A stretch of 64,000 bases of DNA from Arthrobacter sp. M2012083. GTDB lineage: Bacteria; Actinomycetota; Actinomycetes; Actinomycetales; Micrococcaceae. The stretch is taken from contig NZ_AKKK01000062.1 in assembly GCF_000281065.1 (NCBI RefSeq), positions 124,001 through 188,000 of the forward strand, given 5' to 3'. The position numbers were made by a program, and so were the translations under genes. Position 1 is the first letter of the stretch. Each line of letters starts with the position of its first letter. Shown here in pieces: positions 24,838-33,153 of this stretch. The notes beneath the pieces are model-generated. The model was not told where the DNA came from, searched no databases, and worked only from the letters and a program-made list of their open reading frames with translations.

Positions 24838-26567
24838 GCTGCCTCCTCCGCCGCGAGCTGGGAGGACACGATTTCCCGGTACGTTTCGGACGTTTCCAAC
24901 AGCTCATGGTGCGTTCCGCGCCCAACGATCCTGCCGTCGTCGAGCACTAGAATCTGGTCCGCGTCCGCGATGCTGGAGACGCGCTGCGCAACGATCACCA
25001 GCGTGGCACCGTTCGTGTGCCGCTTCAGGGCCTGCCGGAGTCGGGCGTCGGTGGCGGTGTCCAGGGACGAAAAGGAGTCGTCGAAGATATAAAGCTCAGG
25101 TTGTTTCACCAGTGCCCGGGCGATCGCGAGCCTTTGCCTCTGCCCGCCGGAGACGTTGGTACCGCCTTGCGAAATGACCGCGTCCAGGCCGCCCTCCATC
25201 TCTTCCACAAAATCCCGGGCCTGGGCCACGGACAGCGCTTGCCACAGCTCGTCCTCAGTGGCATCGGGTTTGCCGTATTGAAGGTTGCTGCGGACCGTTC
25301 CGGAGAACAGGTAGGGCCGCTGCGGCACCAGCCCGATGTGGCCCCAGAGCAGGTCCGGGTGCAGTTCGCGGACGTCCACGCCGTCCATCAGCACGGAACC
25401 GGACGTGGCGTCGAACAGCCGCGGCATGAGGTTCACGAGCGTGGTTTTGCCGGCGCCGGTGCTGCCGATGATTGCGGTGGTCTGACCGGCCAACGCCGTG
25501 AACGTGACTCCGCTCAGCACCGGCTGCTCGGCACCCGGGTAGGCGAATCCGACGTCGCGCATCTCCAGTTCGCCGCGGCGGATACCGCCGGTGACAGGGT
25601 TCGACGGCGGCTGGACACTTGATTCGGTGTCCAGCACCTCGCCGATCCGGTCGGCCGAGACGGACGCGCGCGGGATCATCACGGCCATGAACGTGGCCAT
25701 CATGACGGACATCAGGATCTGCATGAGGTAACTCAGGAACGCGATCAGGGTGCCAACCTGCATGGAGCCGTCCTCGATCCTGAAGGATCCGAACCAGATC
25801 ACCGCCACGCTGGAAACGTTCATCACCAGCATGACCACAGGGAACATGAGCGCCATTAAACGGCCGGCCCGGAGCGCAACATCAGTAACGTCGTCGTTCG
25901 CTTTGCCGAACCGGACTGCCTCCATGTCCTCACGGACGAAAGCCCGCACCACACGAATGCCGGTGAGCTGCTCGCGGAGAACCCTGTTTACGGCGTCGAT
26001 CCGGACCTGCATCTTGCGGAACAGCGGCACCATCCGCGTCACGATCAGCCCTACCGCCACCAGCAACACCGGCACGCATACCGCAATAAGCCAGGACAAT
26101 TGCGCGTCCTGCCGCACGGCCATGACCACGCCGCCAATGCTCAGCATGGGAGCCGCGACCATCAGCGTGCAGGACATGAGGACCAGTTGCTGCACCTGCT
26201 GCACGTCGTTGGTGGATCGGGTGATCAAGGACGGCGCCCCGAATTTGGTGACCTCTTGCTCCGAGAACTCCCCTACCCGGCTGAAAATCGCGTCGCGGAG
26301 GTCACGACCCATCCCCATGGCAGCCTTCGCACCGAAGTACACGGCCACCACGGCACACGCGATCTGCAGCAAGGTAATGAGCAGCATGAGTCCGCCCATG
26401 CGCAGGATGTAGTCGGTGTCCCCGGTGGCCACGCCGTTGTCGATGATGTCGGCGTTAAGCGTAGGAAGGTAAAGGGACGCGATGGACTGCGCCAGCTGGA
26501 AAACGACGACGGCGACCAGCAGCCGCTGATGCGGCCGCAGGAAGCGAACAAGTACCTTCCACAGCAT
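24834..26567 (-). CDS. ABC exporter half-transporter (heterodimer subunit A)
   Basis: A 577-aa ABC exporter subunit with membrane domain about 15-310 and ATPase domain about 340-575. Walker A is GSTGAGKTT and the signature is a canonical VSGGQ. Walker B ends in FDDSFSSLD, with Asp where the catalytic Glu belongs. Paired with the VSAGE signature of its partner, one of the two ATP sites is degenerate, as in heterodimeric exporters. The ATG has GGAG upstream. The XRE/MmyB regulator gene ends 82 bases downstream of position 26567 on the same strand and might control the pair. Confidence 0.92.
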   Translation of the reverse strand: MLWKVLVRFLRPHQRLLVAVVVFQLAQSIASLYLPTLNADIIDNGVATGDTDYILRMGGLMLLITLLQIACAVVAVYFGAKAAMGMGRDLRDAIFSRVGEFSEQEVTKFGAPSLITRSTNDVQQVQQLVLMSCTLMVAAPMLSIGGVVMAVRQDAQLSWLIAVCVPVLLVAVGLIVTRMVPLFRKMQVRIDAVNRVLREQLTGIRVVRAFVREDMEAVRFGKANDDVTDVALRAGRLMALMFPVVMLVMNVSSVAVIWFGSFRIEDGSMQVGTLIAFLSYLMQILMSVMMATFMAVMIPRASVSADRIGEVLDTESSVQPPSNPVTGGIRRGELEMRDVGFAYPGAEQPVLSGVTFTALAGQTTAIIGSTGAGKTTLVNLMPRLFDATSGSVLMDGVDVRELHPDLLWGHIGLVPQRPYLFSGTVRSNLQYGKPDATEDELWQALSVAQARDFVEEMEGGLDAVISQGGTNVSGGQRQRLAIARALVKQPELYIFDDSFSSLDTATDARLRQALKRHTNGATLVIVAQRVSSIADADQILVLDDGRIVGRGTHHELLETSETYREIVSSQLAAEEAA

Positions 26568-26649
26568 GGGATCTCCGAGCCAGCCGATGTGAACCGAAGG
26601 CCAGTTTACGTCTGGTTGCTGCGGGCAACTAGAGGAAAGTCATGCCGAG

Positions 26650-27558
26650 CTAGACAACAGCCTTCCGGCCGAGCCCCAAAAGGGATGCCTGCGTCCCTGT
26701 CCCGCTTTTGGGTAGGTAGGTAAACAAGCGGAGAGCGGGAAACTGCGGCACGCCCAGAACCATGGGGGCGAAGCTGAGCCGTCCAAGTGTTGGGTGGTCG
26801 TAAACAACGTCCACATGGTACGAGTCGCTCACCACCTGACGCTGCCACAGTTCGTTGAAGGCCTTCGAGACCTCACAGAGGCTCCTGGCCATGGTGTCGA
26901 AACGTGGATCGTCCGGGAACTTGGCTGATTGCGCACGAAACTGGGCAACCATGGATCGGGCCATCATCTCTTTGTGAACGTGGGGCCGGGCAAGCTCCGG
27001 ATCGGTGAAGAAGCGGTGGAGGCAGCTCTCGCCCACCCGGGTATCAAAGGTGTCAGCCGCGGCCGCGTTCATGGCCACGACGGTCCAGAACGGGTCTGCG
27101 ATGTAGCTGGGATTTGCCATGGCATCCACCAGTTGCTGCAGAAGCGCCAGCTGGGTGATGTCGACGTCGAAACGCTGTCCACCGTCCCCGGACGCAGGAA
27201 AGCGACCAGTACCGGCGGCCTGCGTGTTCCCCGCGGCAGGGTTGGGCCGGCGCCCTGACGCCAGCCTGCGGACATAGGTTCTGTCTTCAGGACTGAGCTG
27301 CAGGGCATTGGCTATCGCGTCCAGGATTTCTGCGGAAGCACCGATGGCCCGCCCCTGTTCCAGCCACGTGTACCAGGAGACCCCAACGTTGGCCAGGACG
27401 GCCACCTCTTCCCGCCTGAGTCCGGGAGTCCGGCGTCGCGGGCTGACCGGTAACCCGACGTCCTCCGGCCGGGTCTGCTCGCGGCGGGTGCGAAAGAACT
27501 CGCCTAGTCGCGCATGGTTGGACCGCGCTTGGTGGGAAGCAGAAGGATGGGTGGGCAT
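26650..27558 (-). CDS. XRE-family regulator with MmyB-like ligand-binding domain
   Basis: A 302-aa regulator. Residues about 15-100 are the HTH (GEFFRTRREQ, then RRTPGLRREEVAVLANVGVS and WLEQGR), and about 125-290 is the MmyB-like domain (ADPFWTVVAMNAAA; FFTDPELARPH), which resembles a PAS-like sensor. Relatives bind fatty acid-like ligands. The GGAGAACCC before the ATG supports the start. It lies upstream of, and in the same direction as, the ABC exporter pair. Confidence 0.9.
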   Translation of the reverse strand: MPTHPSASHQARSNHARLGEFFRTRREQTRPEDVGLPVSPRRRTPGLRREEVAVLANVGVSWYTWLEQGRAIGASAEILDAIANALQLSPEDRTYVRRLASGRRPNPAAGNTQAAGTGRFPASGDGGQRFDVDITQLALLQQLVDAMANPSYIADPFWTVVAMNAAAADTFDTRVGESCLHRFFTDPELARPHVHKEMMARSMVAQFRAQSAKFPDDPRFDTMARSLCEVSKAFNELWQRQVVSDSYHVDVVYDHPTLGRLSFAPMVLGVPQFPALRLFTYLPKSGTGTQASLLGLGRKAVV

Positions 27559-27579
27559 GGGTTCTCCACTAATGACGAG

Positions 27580-27615
27580 CGTCCGGCCGACCGCTCTGTG
27601 GCAGTCGGCCGGACG
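27580..27615. terminator. hairpin between P-loop gene and XRE regulator
   Basis: A 12-bp perfect stem (27580-27591 with 27604-27615) and a 12-base loop. It lies 39 bases beyond the stop of the P-loop gene (minus strand), ahead of the regulator's start. Confidence 0.7.
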
Positions 27616-27653
27616 GACGGGTGAGTAGAATCCGGAATCCTGGGTCAGGCGGA

Positions 27654-28358
27654 TTACTGCAGGACACGTTCCTTTTCAGAACGGACGTCCAACTGTGCGT
27701 ACTCTTCGGAAGCCAAACGCGCAGCATCCTCCGGACTCATGCGTGGCTCCAGCTTGAACAGGGAAGCGATCTGATCGAGTCGTTCCTCCACGGAACCGGA
27801 CACCACATGGAACGGTATCCCCAGCTCGTCCATGGTTTGCTGCAAGATGTCGTCGGACATGTTCCGGAACTGATCGTTGACCGGACGGTGCCCGTCGGCG
27901 GAGAGCGGGAGCTCGTTCTTCAGGTGCACGAACACATCGAAGGAGTTCTGCACGTGCCTCTTGAAGCTGTTGCCAAGGCTGGTCATCACCTCTTCGAAGA
28001 AGGCGAGTTCCGGCGTCTTCTCCACGGTCTCACCCGCCGAAAGATGCGCCGAGGCACTGGGATTCAGGCCAAGGGAAACCCGCACAGACCCATAGATCCA
28101 TTCCTGCAAGGACGACCCGTCAGAAATGAATCCTGCCGAGAGCTTGTCCTCGTAAACGGCCCGCTCAACGTGGCGTGTCACGATCATCTGGATAAGCTCC
28201 GCGGCCGTGCACTCCTCAAGGGTCTTGCCCGGCGCGGCCTCGGGGAGGATTTCACGCATGGTCCTTGCCTTGGTCCGGGGCAGCCCCGTGTAGTGGGACA
28301 AGGCCATGGACGTGAACGTCTTGCCCGAGGAATAGGTACCTGAAATGCCGATGCGCAC
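27654..28358 (-). CDS. P-loop ATPase/kinase-like protein (AAA_28/NadR-like)
   Basis: A 234-aa protein starting directly with a Walker A loop, GTYSSGKT, at residues 6-13. A Walker B-like region (FISDGSSLQEW) and a C-terminal helical part follow. The layout matches AAA_28/NadR-kinase-like ATPases of unknown substrate. The GTG start (28358) has AAGGCGG upstream and lies 10 bases after the stop of the azoreductase-like gene, so the two are an operon. The longer frame to 28469 would overlap that gene. Confidence 0.7.
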   Translation of the reverse strand: MRIGISGTYSSGKTFTSMALSHYTGLPRTKARTMREILPEAAPGKTLEECTAAELIQMIVTRHVERAVYEDKLSAGFISDGSSLQEWIYGSVRVSLGLNPSASAHLSAGETVEKTPELAFFEEVMTSLGNSFKRHVQNSFDVFVHLKNELPLSADGHRPVNDQFRNMSDDILQQTMDELGIPFHVVSGSVEERLDQIASLFKLEPRMSPEDAARLASEEYAQLDVRSEKERVLQ

Positions 28359-28368
28359 TGCGTCCGCC

Positions 28369-29046
28369 TTAGTCGTTGACGAGCTGGAGGGTTCCCGCGG
28401 CGCTGAGCTTGCCGGCGAACTCGATGGCGGCGTCGCTGAGGTCGGCCTCGGCAACCTTACGGGTGCCATCCACGTCTCCGTTGAGCACCGTGGGTGCGAA
28501 CCGGACGTGCGTGGCGTCCTCGATGCCCACGAAGTTCAGCCAGTCGGCAAAGAAAGTGCTGCTGAAGTCGGAGCCGAACGCGGCCGGCACGCCCGGTGCG
28601 TAAACGCCGCTGGTGTGGATTGCGAGGGCCTGCTTGCCCTCCAGCAGGCCGCGGTAGCCCTGCTCGGGGTCGAAACCAAAGCTCCAGCCGGGCTGGGTGA
28701 TGATGTCGATCCACTGCTTCAGGACGTACGGAACACCCGAGTTCCACATGGGGATGTTGAAGACGTACGCGTCGGCGGCAGCGAACTGGTCGAATACCGC
28801 ACGGGCAGATTCCCAGGCGGCAACCTGATCGGGCGTCTGGTCCTGGCCGGTGAAAACAGCCATCTTGGCAGCCGCGGCGACGCGACCGAAAACCGGTAGC
28901 GCACCGTCGTCGAACAGGTTCAGCGTCTCCACTTCGAAACTCTCCGCACCGGCAGTCTGGACGGAATCGATGAAGTGCCGGGCCAACCGCAGGGAGTCGC
29001 TGTTGGCGTAGCGCGGAGAGGCGTTGATGTGGAGGATGGTAGGCAT
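28369..29046 (-). CDS. FMN-dependent NADH:quinone oxidoreductase/azoreductase (AzoR type)
   Basis: A 225-aa flavodoxin-fold protein of the AzoR family. INASPRYANSDS is the FMN-phosphate loop, PMWNSGVPYVLKQWID the isoalloxazine loop, and GFDPEQGYRGLLEGK follows. It performs two-electron reduction of quinones or azo compounds. The ATG start is preceded by AAGGAAGCC. It leads the P-loop gene and is divergent from the HAD phosphatase. A nearby HxlR-type regulator may control it. Confidence 0.9.
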   Translation of the reverse strand: MPTILHINASPRYANSDSLRLARHFIDSVQTAGAESFEVETLNLFDDGALPVFGRVAAAAKMAVFTGQDQTPDQVAAWESARAVFDQFAAADAYVFNIPMWNSGVPYVLKQWIDIITQPGWSFGFDPEQGYRGLLEGKQALAIHTSGVYAPGVPAAFGSDFSSTFFADWLNFVGIEDATHVRFAPTVLNGDVDGTRKVAEADLSDAAIEFAGKLSAAGTLQLVND

Positions 29047-29213
29047 TGGCTTCCTTTCGAGGCTGTGCTTTCGGGGACGCTTTGTGCCCCGTCATCGATC
29101 CTCACTGACAGCGCGGCGCCGCGTAAGAACGCACTTTTTTGTGCCTAGGGCACCTCAAAGTGCCCTGCCCCCAGGGGCTTCCGAACGGCGTATCGGTCCC
29201 TAGGATTCTTCCT

Positions 29214-29867
29214 GTGGAAGAATCCTCCCCAAGCCGCAGCCAAGCTGCCTACACAGACATTGACGGCACCGTCACCGCTTACAACACCATTTTCGAGTTC
29301 CTTCGCTTCGACGCCGCCGAAAACGCCCGGGCTGAAGAGGCCGAGGAGTTCCTTGCAGGTCTGCGCACTGCAGCGGAGAGCGGGGTCCCGCGTTCGGTGA
29401 CGAACGCCCGCTACTTCCGCTGGTGGCGCGGCCGAAGCGTCACAGAGGTGGCCGAACTCGGCGAGCGCTGGGCGGATCTGCAGGATGGGCAGGCGGCCGA
29501 CTGGGCTTTCCTGGAGCCTGTGGCGTCTATCCTGGACACCCATGCGGACTGCGGGCGGCAACTGGTGGCAGTGACGGCATCGTTCGAGCCGGCTTTGGTA
29601 CGGGTTCGACGGCGATGGCCTCACCTTGAGCTGTTGTGCACCCGCCCGTTGGTGGCCGATGGCAAGTACACCGGTGGGATCGAGGAAGCGCTGGTGGGTA
29701 ATGCCAAAGCCCGGGCTGTCCTGGCCCACGCGTTAGCGAACAACGTTGATCTCCCGGGCAGCTTCGCTTACGGGGACCATCATTCGGATCTCCAATTCAT
29801 GGCCCTGGCGGGGGAATCCCTGGTTGTTGACGCAAGGCTGGGGGTCTCGGCCACGCCGGTGAGTTAA
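29214..29867 (+). CDS. HAD-superfamily (IB) phosphatase
   Basis: A 217-aa HAD phosphatase. Motif I is DIDGT (nucleophile Asp near residue 15), motif II is VTAS, motif III is the Lys of GNAKA and motif IV is GDHHSD. The subclass IB architecture is shared with SerB-like and lipid-phosphate phosphatases. The GTG start at 29214 is chosen because it puts motif I at the family position; the ribosome site is weak. Its place beside the AvrD/KAS III locus makes a phosphate-removal step in a small-molecule pathway possible, but that is inference. Confidence 0.8.
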   Translation: MEESSPSRSQAAYTDIDGTVTAYNTIFEFLRFDAAENARAEEAEEFLAGLRTAAESGVPRSVTNARYFRWWRGRSVTEVAELGERWADLQDGQAADWAFLEPVASILDTHADCGRQLVAVTASFEPALVRVRRRWPHLELLCTRPLVADGKYTGGIEEALVGNAKARAVLAHALANNVDLPGSFAYGDHHSDLQFMALAGESLVVDARLGVSATPVS

Positions 29868-29952
29868 GGTTTACGACACCGTTCCCCCCGCTGTCATAGG
29901 CCCCGAGTAAACTGTGCCCAGCAGTCCACTTGATGAGGAAAGTATTGGGGAT

Positions 29953-30360
29953 ATGACTCTCACGGCTGAACAGAAACGCCAGAAAGCCCGGAAGCACTAC
30001 AACGCGTCCTTGGACCTTTGCCCGGCCAGGCAATTGCTGGAGGCCATCAGCAGCAAGTGGGTCACCTTGGTGATGCTTGCCCTTGAGGACGGCCAGCAGC
30101 GCCATAGTGACCTTAGGAAGCTCATCCCGGGTGCCAGCCAGAAGATGCTGACGTCCACCCTCCGCTCCCTGGAACGCGATGGGTTGGTCCTCCGTCATGT
30201 CACGGTGTCAGTTCCTATTCGCACCGACTACGAACTCACTCCCCGCGGCCGCTCGCTGCTTCGCATCATCTTTGAAATGAAGGAATGGGCGGAAGAACAC
30301 ATGGATGACGTTGCAGCGTCCCGTTTGGAGCACGACCGCCACCGGCTCGCCTTCAACTGA
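29953..30360 (+). CDS. HxlR-family winged-helix regulator
   Basis: A 135-aa MarR-like regulator of the HxlR group. A conserved Cys (LDLCPARQLLEAISSKW) sits before the winged helix (HSDLRKLIPGASQKMLTSTLRSLERDGLV). In YodB/HypR relatives this Cys senses quinones or disulfide stress, which would fit the two flavodoxin-fold reductases nearby. The ATG at 29953 is used, with GAGGAA further upstream. The next gene overlaps its 3' end by 56 bases, implying translational coupling. Confidence 0.85.
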   Translation: MTLTAEQKRQKARKHYNASLDLCPARQLLEAISSKWVTLVMLALEDGQQRHSDLRKLIPGASQKMLTSTLRSLERDGLVLRHVTVSVPIRTDYELTPRGRSLLRIIFEMKEWAEEHMDDVAASRLEHDRHRLAFN

Positions 30361-31012
30361 CGGTCGGGACCCCGGCGTGCACCTGTTTTGCCTGCACCAT
30401 GCCGGTGGGACTACGGCCAGTTTCGCGGGCTGGCGCTTCGACGGCGTGACGGTGACCAAACTCAGCTATCGTGGCTGGGACTTCATCTCCTTGGGGGCGG
30501 CTGCTGACGCCCTCGCAGAGCGCGTGACAGCCTCGCCGTCCGCCAGGGTCGCCCTGTACGGCCACAGCATGGGGGCTGTCCTCGCCTTCGAGATCGCCCT
30601 GCGGCTACAGCACACAGGGCGGGTGGCCCATGTCTTCCTTGCCGCCACGCGCCCGCCGTCGGGAATGCACGACGCCGGTGCTGCCGCAGTTGCCGCTGCC
30701 GGCGCACTATCCCCGCGTGCCCGGGAAGTCCTCCTTGAGGACCTCGATCTCCTGGCGGGGTATCCCGGAAGACCACCCAGGAAACAGTTGGAAGTCCCAG
30801 CCACCGTCCTCTACAGCGCCGACGATCCCGTGGTGCCGGTTGCCGATTCCCTCCGCTGGGCGGCATGGTGCGCGGCCGAACCGCGGTTGATCAAACTGGA
30901 CACTGGAGGCCATCTGTTCCACCTGGGCAACCCTGCCGTGCGCCTGCTCGTGGAAAAGACCCTGTCCCCTGAGCCGAGCAGGGACGTCCACACGGATCAG
31001 CGCCACGGATAA
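30305..31012 (+). CDS. type II thioesterase-like alpha/beta hydrolase
   Basis: A 235-aa hydrolase resembling the editing thioesterases of polyketide and non-ribosomal peptide pathways. The N-terminal FCLHHAGGT carries the oxyanion loop, GHSMGA the nucleophile Ser, SADDPVVP the Asp and GGHLFHL the His, so the triad is complete. Start: ATG at 30305 with GGAAG upstream inside the HxlR gene; GTG at 30377 would avoid the overlap. It may release acyl groups from the acyl carrier protein encoded 0.8 kb away. Confidence 0.8.
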   Translation: MTLQRPVWSTTATGSPSTDGRDPGVHLFCLHHAGGTTASFAGWRFDGVTVTKLSYRGWDFISLGAAADALAERVTASPSARVALYGHSMGAVLAFEIALRLQHTGRVAHVFLAATRPPSGMHDAGAAAVAAAGALSPRAREVLLEDLDLLAGYPGRPPRKQLEVPATVLYSADDPVVPVADSLRWAAWCAAEPRLIKLDTGGHLFHLGNPAVRLLVEKTLSPEPSRDVHTDQRHG

Positions 31013-31048
31013 AGCCTGGCGACACCCGGATATGGGTGTCACCAGGCT
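31013..31048 (+). terminator. hairpin after the thioesterase gene
   Basis: A 15-bp stem with one mismatch (31013-31027 with 31034-31048) and a 6-base loop, followed by CTTT. It begins directly at the stop codon. Confidence 0.8.
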
Positions 31049-31101
31049 CTTTCCGTGTCGCGCGGCTCTTTCCGTGTCGCCAGGCTCTTTCCGTGTCGCC
31101 C
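31045..31101. repeat. 19-bp tandem repeat
   Basis: Three consecutive units starting GGCTCTTTCCGTGTCGC at 31045, 31064 and 31083, differing only in the last two bases, with a partial fourth unit at 31102. The first unit overlaps the right arm of the thioesterase terminator, as if the terminator tail had been amplified. Confidence 0.85.
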
Positions 31102-31123
31102 GGCTCTCCTCGCGCGGGGTCGT

Positions 31124-31780
31124 TTATGCCCCCGTGCTGACGAGTTCCCGGTCTGAAGTGTGGTTCTCAGAGGTGCGGTTCTCCTGGCCGAGGTTCTCCA
31201 AGGCGGCCTTTCCGGCGGCGAAGACCGCCGTGATTTCCGCAACGCGCCGGCCCAGATGGGCGGCCGTAGCGATATCTGCGGGGTGGACGCCCTCGATGCC
31301 AACATCCGAGAACGTTTGGGCGGCAGCGCCGTTGAAGTAGCCGAAGCGGTTGAGGTCGTTTTCGGTACCCTTGGTGCTCTTCCAGCCTGGGAGCAGGCCG
31401 AGGTTGATCCAGTTCATGCCGTGCTGTGCGCCAAAAGTCGCGAAGTAGTCCAGGGTTGAGTTTTTGTCCCCTGCTTTGCACGCGGCGTTGGTGAAGCCCG
31501 CACCCAGTTTGTTATGCCACTTCTGCACAGCCCAACGGCCTGCCGTCTTTTCTGCGAAGGCGTGGAACGCTGAAGGCGCGGTACCCATGTACGTGGGTGC
31601 GCCGAAGATGATGGCATCGGCCTCATCGATGAAGTTCCAGGACTCCTCGGTTAGGTCATCCACACGCAGGAGGGCTGCGGTGGCTCCCGTGGAGGCGGCA
31701 GCGGAGACCACTGCGTCCGCGAGGACCTTGGTGTGACCGGAACCTGAATAGTAAACAACTGCAATTGCCGGAGTGGCCAT
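31124..31780 (-). CDS. flavodoxin/NAD(P)H:quinone oxidoreductase family protein (WrbA-like)
   Basis: A 218-aa flavodoxin-fold protein. YSGSGHTKVLADAV is the FMN phosphate loop, FGAPTYMGTAPSAF the second FMN loop, and a C-terminal LGRRVAE region follows. It probably reduces quinones with NAD(P)H. The ATG at 31780 is preceded by GAGGAC and is preferred over the upstream in-frame Met. It is last in the same-strand series avrD-fabH-acp-wrbA; 65 bases separate it from the acyl carrier protein gene. Confidence 0.85.
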   Translation of the reverse strand: MATPAIAVVYYSGSGHTKVLADAVVSAAASTGATAALLRVDDLTEESWNFIDEADAIIFGAPTYMGTAPSAFHAFAEKTAGRWAVQKWHNKLGAGFTNAACKAGDKNSTLDYFATFGAQHGMNWINLGLLPGWKSTKGTENDLNRFGYFNGAAAQTFSDVGIEGVHPADIATAAHLGRRVAEITAVFAAGKAALENLGQENRTSENHTSDRELVSTGA

Positions 31781-31845
31781 GGGTGTCCTCACTGTTTGTA
31801 TCTGTGTCTATGTAATGGCGAAAGTAACTCGGTAGTGGGTTCCCG

Positions 31846-32091
31846 CTAGACGGCGGGTTGCAGGGCAAGCTTCCCGGTCACCAGTCCAGCCGCAACCCGG
31901 GCAGTTCCTGCGTCTGCGAGTTCGAATTCGTCCACGCGCACGCCGAACTTGTTGCTCAGGATGACGGCCGCTTCAACAAGGGACAGTGAATCGATGTCCA
32001 GGTCCGCGAAGGAGTCGTCCGGGCCCATGTGGCTGAGCTCGTCCATGGTGGATCGGATAGCCTCAACGACGTCCAGAGCTGTAATTTCCAT
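31846..32091 (-). CDS. acyl carrier protein
   Basis: An 81-aa acidic acyl carrier protein. DLDIDSLSLVEAAV contains the Asp-Ser-Leu motif whose Ser (about residue 35) receives the phosphopantetheine arm. AAGGGGG stands before the ATG. It lies 87 bases behind the KAS III gene in the same direction and is outside any fatty-acid synthase operon, so a dedicated carrier for the AvrD/KAS III pathway is likely. Confidence 0.93.
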   Translation of the reverse strand: MEITALDVVEAIRSTMDELSHMGPDDSFADLDIDSLSLVEAAVILSNKFGVRVDEFELADAGTARVAAGLVTGKLALQPAV

Positions 32092-32178
32092 GTGGTTTCC
32101 CCCTTTGTAGTGTGGCCCGGGATGGCCGGGCCACGGTGATCCTGCAAGGCACCCTGCCCGCAGGAATCGGTAGCGGCC

Positions 32179-33153
32179 CTAATGCGGGTCCACAACCGAG
32201 ATCGAAGGCCAGGTCATGGCGATGGCACCCCAGGTGGTTCCCCCGCCGAAGGCCGTCAGGACCACTTTGTCCCCGGGAGACCTGTGGCCCTTGGTGCCGG
32301 CGTCGGTCATGGCAAGTGGAATCGAGGCGGCTGAGGTATTTCCCACCCTGTTCAAGTGGACCTCGGCTTTGGAACCGGGTATTCCGGTCACCGAGGCCAC
32401 CGTGTTGAGGATCCGCAGGTTGGCCTGGTGCGCGATCAGCGAATCGACGTCCCCAGCCGTCCAGCCAACACTCGCCAGCACGGTCTCCACGGAGTCCGAC
32501 ATCGCAGTCACCGCCTGCGTGAACACTTCCTTGCCTTGCATTTCAAAGAAGGCACCGGCGCTGCGTGGAACATGAATCAGCGTTTCCCCGTCGCCGTCGG
32601 AGTGGAGCGTGGAAGCAAGGATGGCACCCGGTTCGTCTGCGGTTCCGGCCGAGAGATAGGCCGCTCCTGCTCCGTCGCCGAAGATCACGGACGTGGTGCG
32701 ATCCGTGGGGTCCAGCAGGCGGGTAAATGTGTCCGCGCCTATCACCAGTGCAGAACCAACGGAGCCTGAGGTGATGGCCCAGCTGGCCGTAGCGAGAGCG
32801 TACACAAATCCTGAACAAACCGCCGAAATATCGAAGGCGGCAATCCCCTGAAGCCCAAGGTTCGCCGCTACTTTCGGTGCAGTGGCGGGGCAGACCTTGT
32901 CCGGCGTCGAGGTCGCCACGATCAGCAGCCCCACGGAATCGACGCCGGCACTTGCCAAGGCGCGTCGTGCAGCTGTTGTGGCGAGCACGCTGGTGCTCTC
33001 AGTTTCGTCCGAGTGGCGCCGCTCGGCGATGCCGGTCCGGCGCCTGATCCATTCATCGGAGGTATCCATGACGGTGGAGAGGTGCTCATTCGTGACCACG
33101 CGTTCAGGAAGCGCGCCGCCCAGGCCCCGGACCACCGCGGATTTGTCGCTCAT
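32179..33153 (-). CDS. fabH: 3-oxoacyl-ACP synthase III (KAS III, FabH-like)
   Basis: A 324-aa thiolase-fold enzyme that condenses an acyl-CoA with malonyl-ACP. The full triad is present: Cys in DISAVCSGF, His in IAHQANLRI and Asn in RVGNTSAASIP. SDEWIRRRTGI is the family N-terminal motif. Its start codon overlaps the stop of the AvrD gene (ATGA type), so the two are translated together. With the ACP gene downstream it can supply a beta-ketoacyl-ACP, the type of substrate AvrD and AfsA enzymes are thought to use. Confidence 0.93.
   Translation of the reverse strand: MSDKSAVVRGLGGALPERVVTNEHLSTVMDTSDEWIRRRTGIAERRHSDETESTSVLATTAARRALASAGVDSVGLLIVATSTPDKVCPATAPKVAANLGLQGIAAFDISAVCSGFVYALATASWAITSGSVGSALVIGADTFTRLLDPTDRTTSVIFGDGAGAAYLSAGTADEPGAILASTLHSDGDGETLIHVPRSAGAFFEMQGKEVFTQAVTAMSDSVETVLASVGWTAGDVDSLIAHQANLRILNTVASVTGIPGSKAEVHLNRVGNTSAASIPLAMTDAGTKGHRSPGDKVVLTAFGGGTTWGAIAMTWPSISVVDPH

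Noticed and set aside
26568..26649. A separate regulator site for the ABC exporter
   Set aside because: I see no palindrome or repeat in the 82 bases between the regulator stop and the exporter start.
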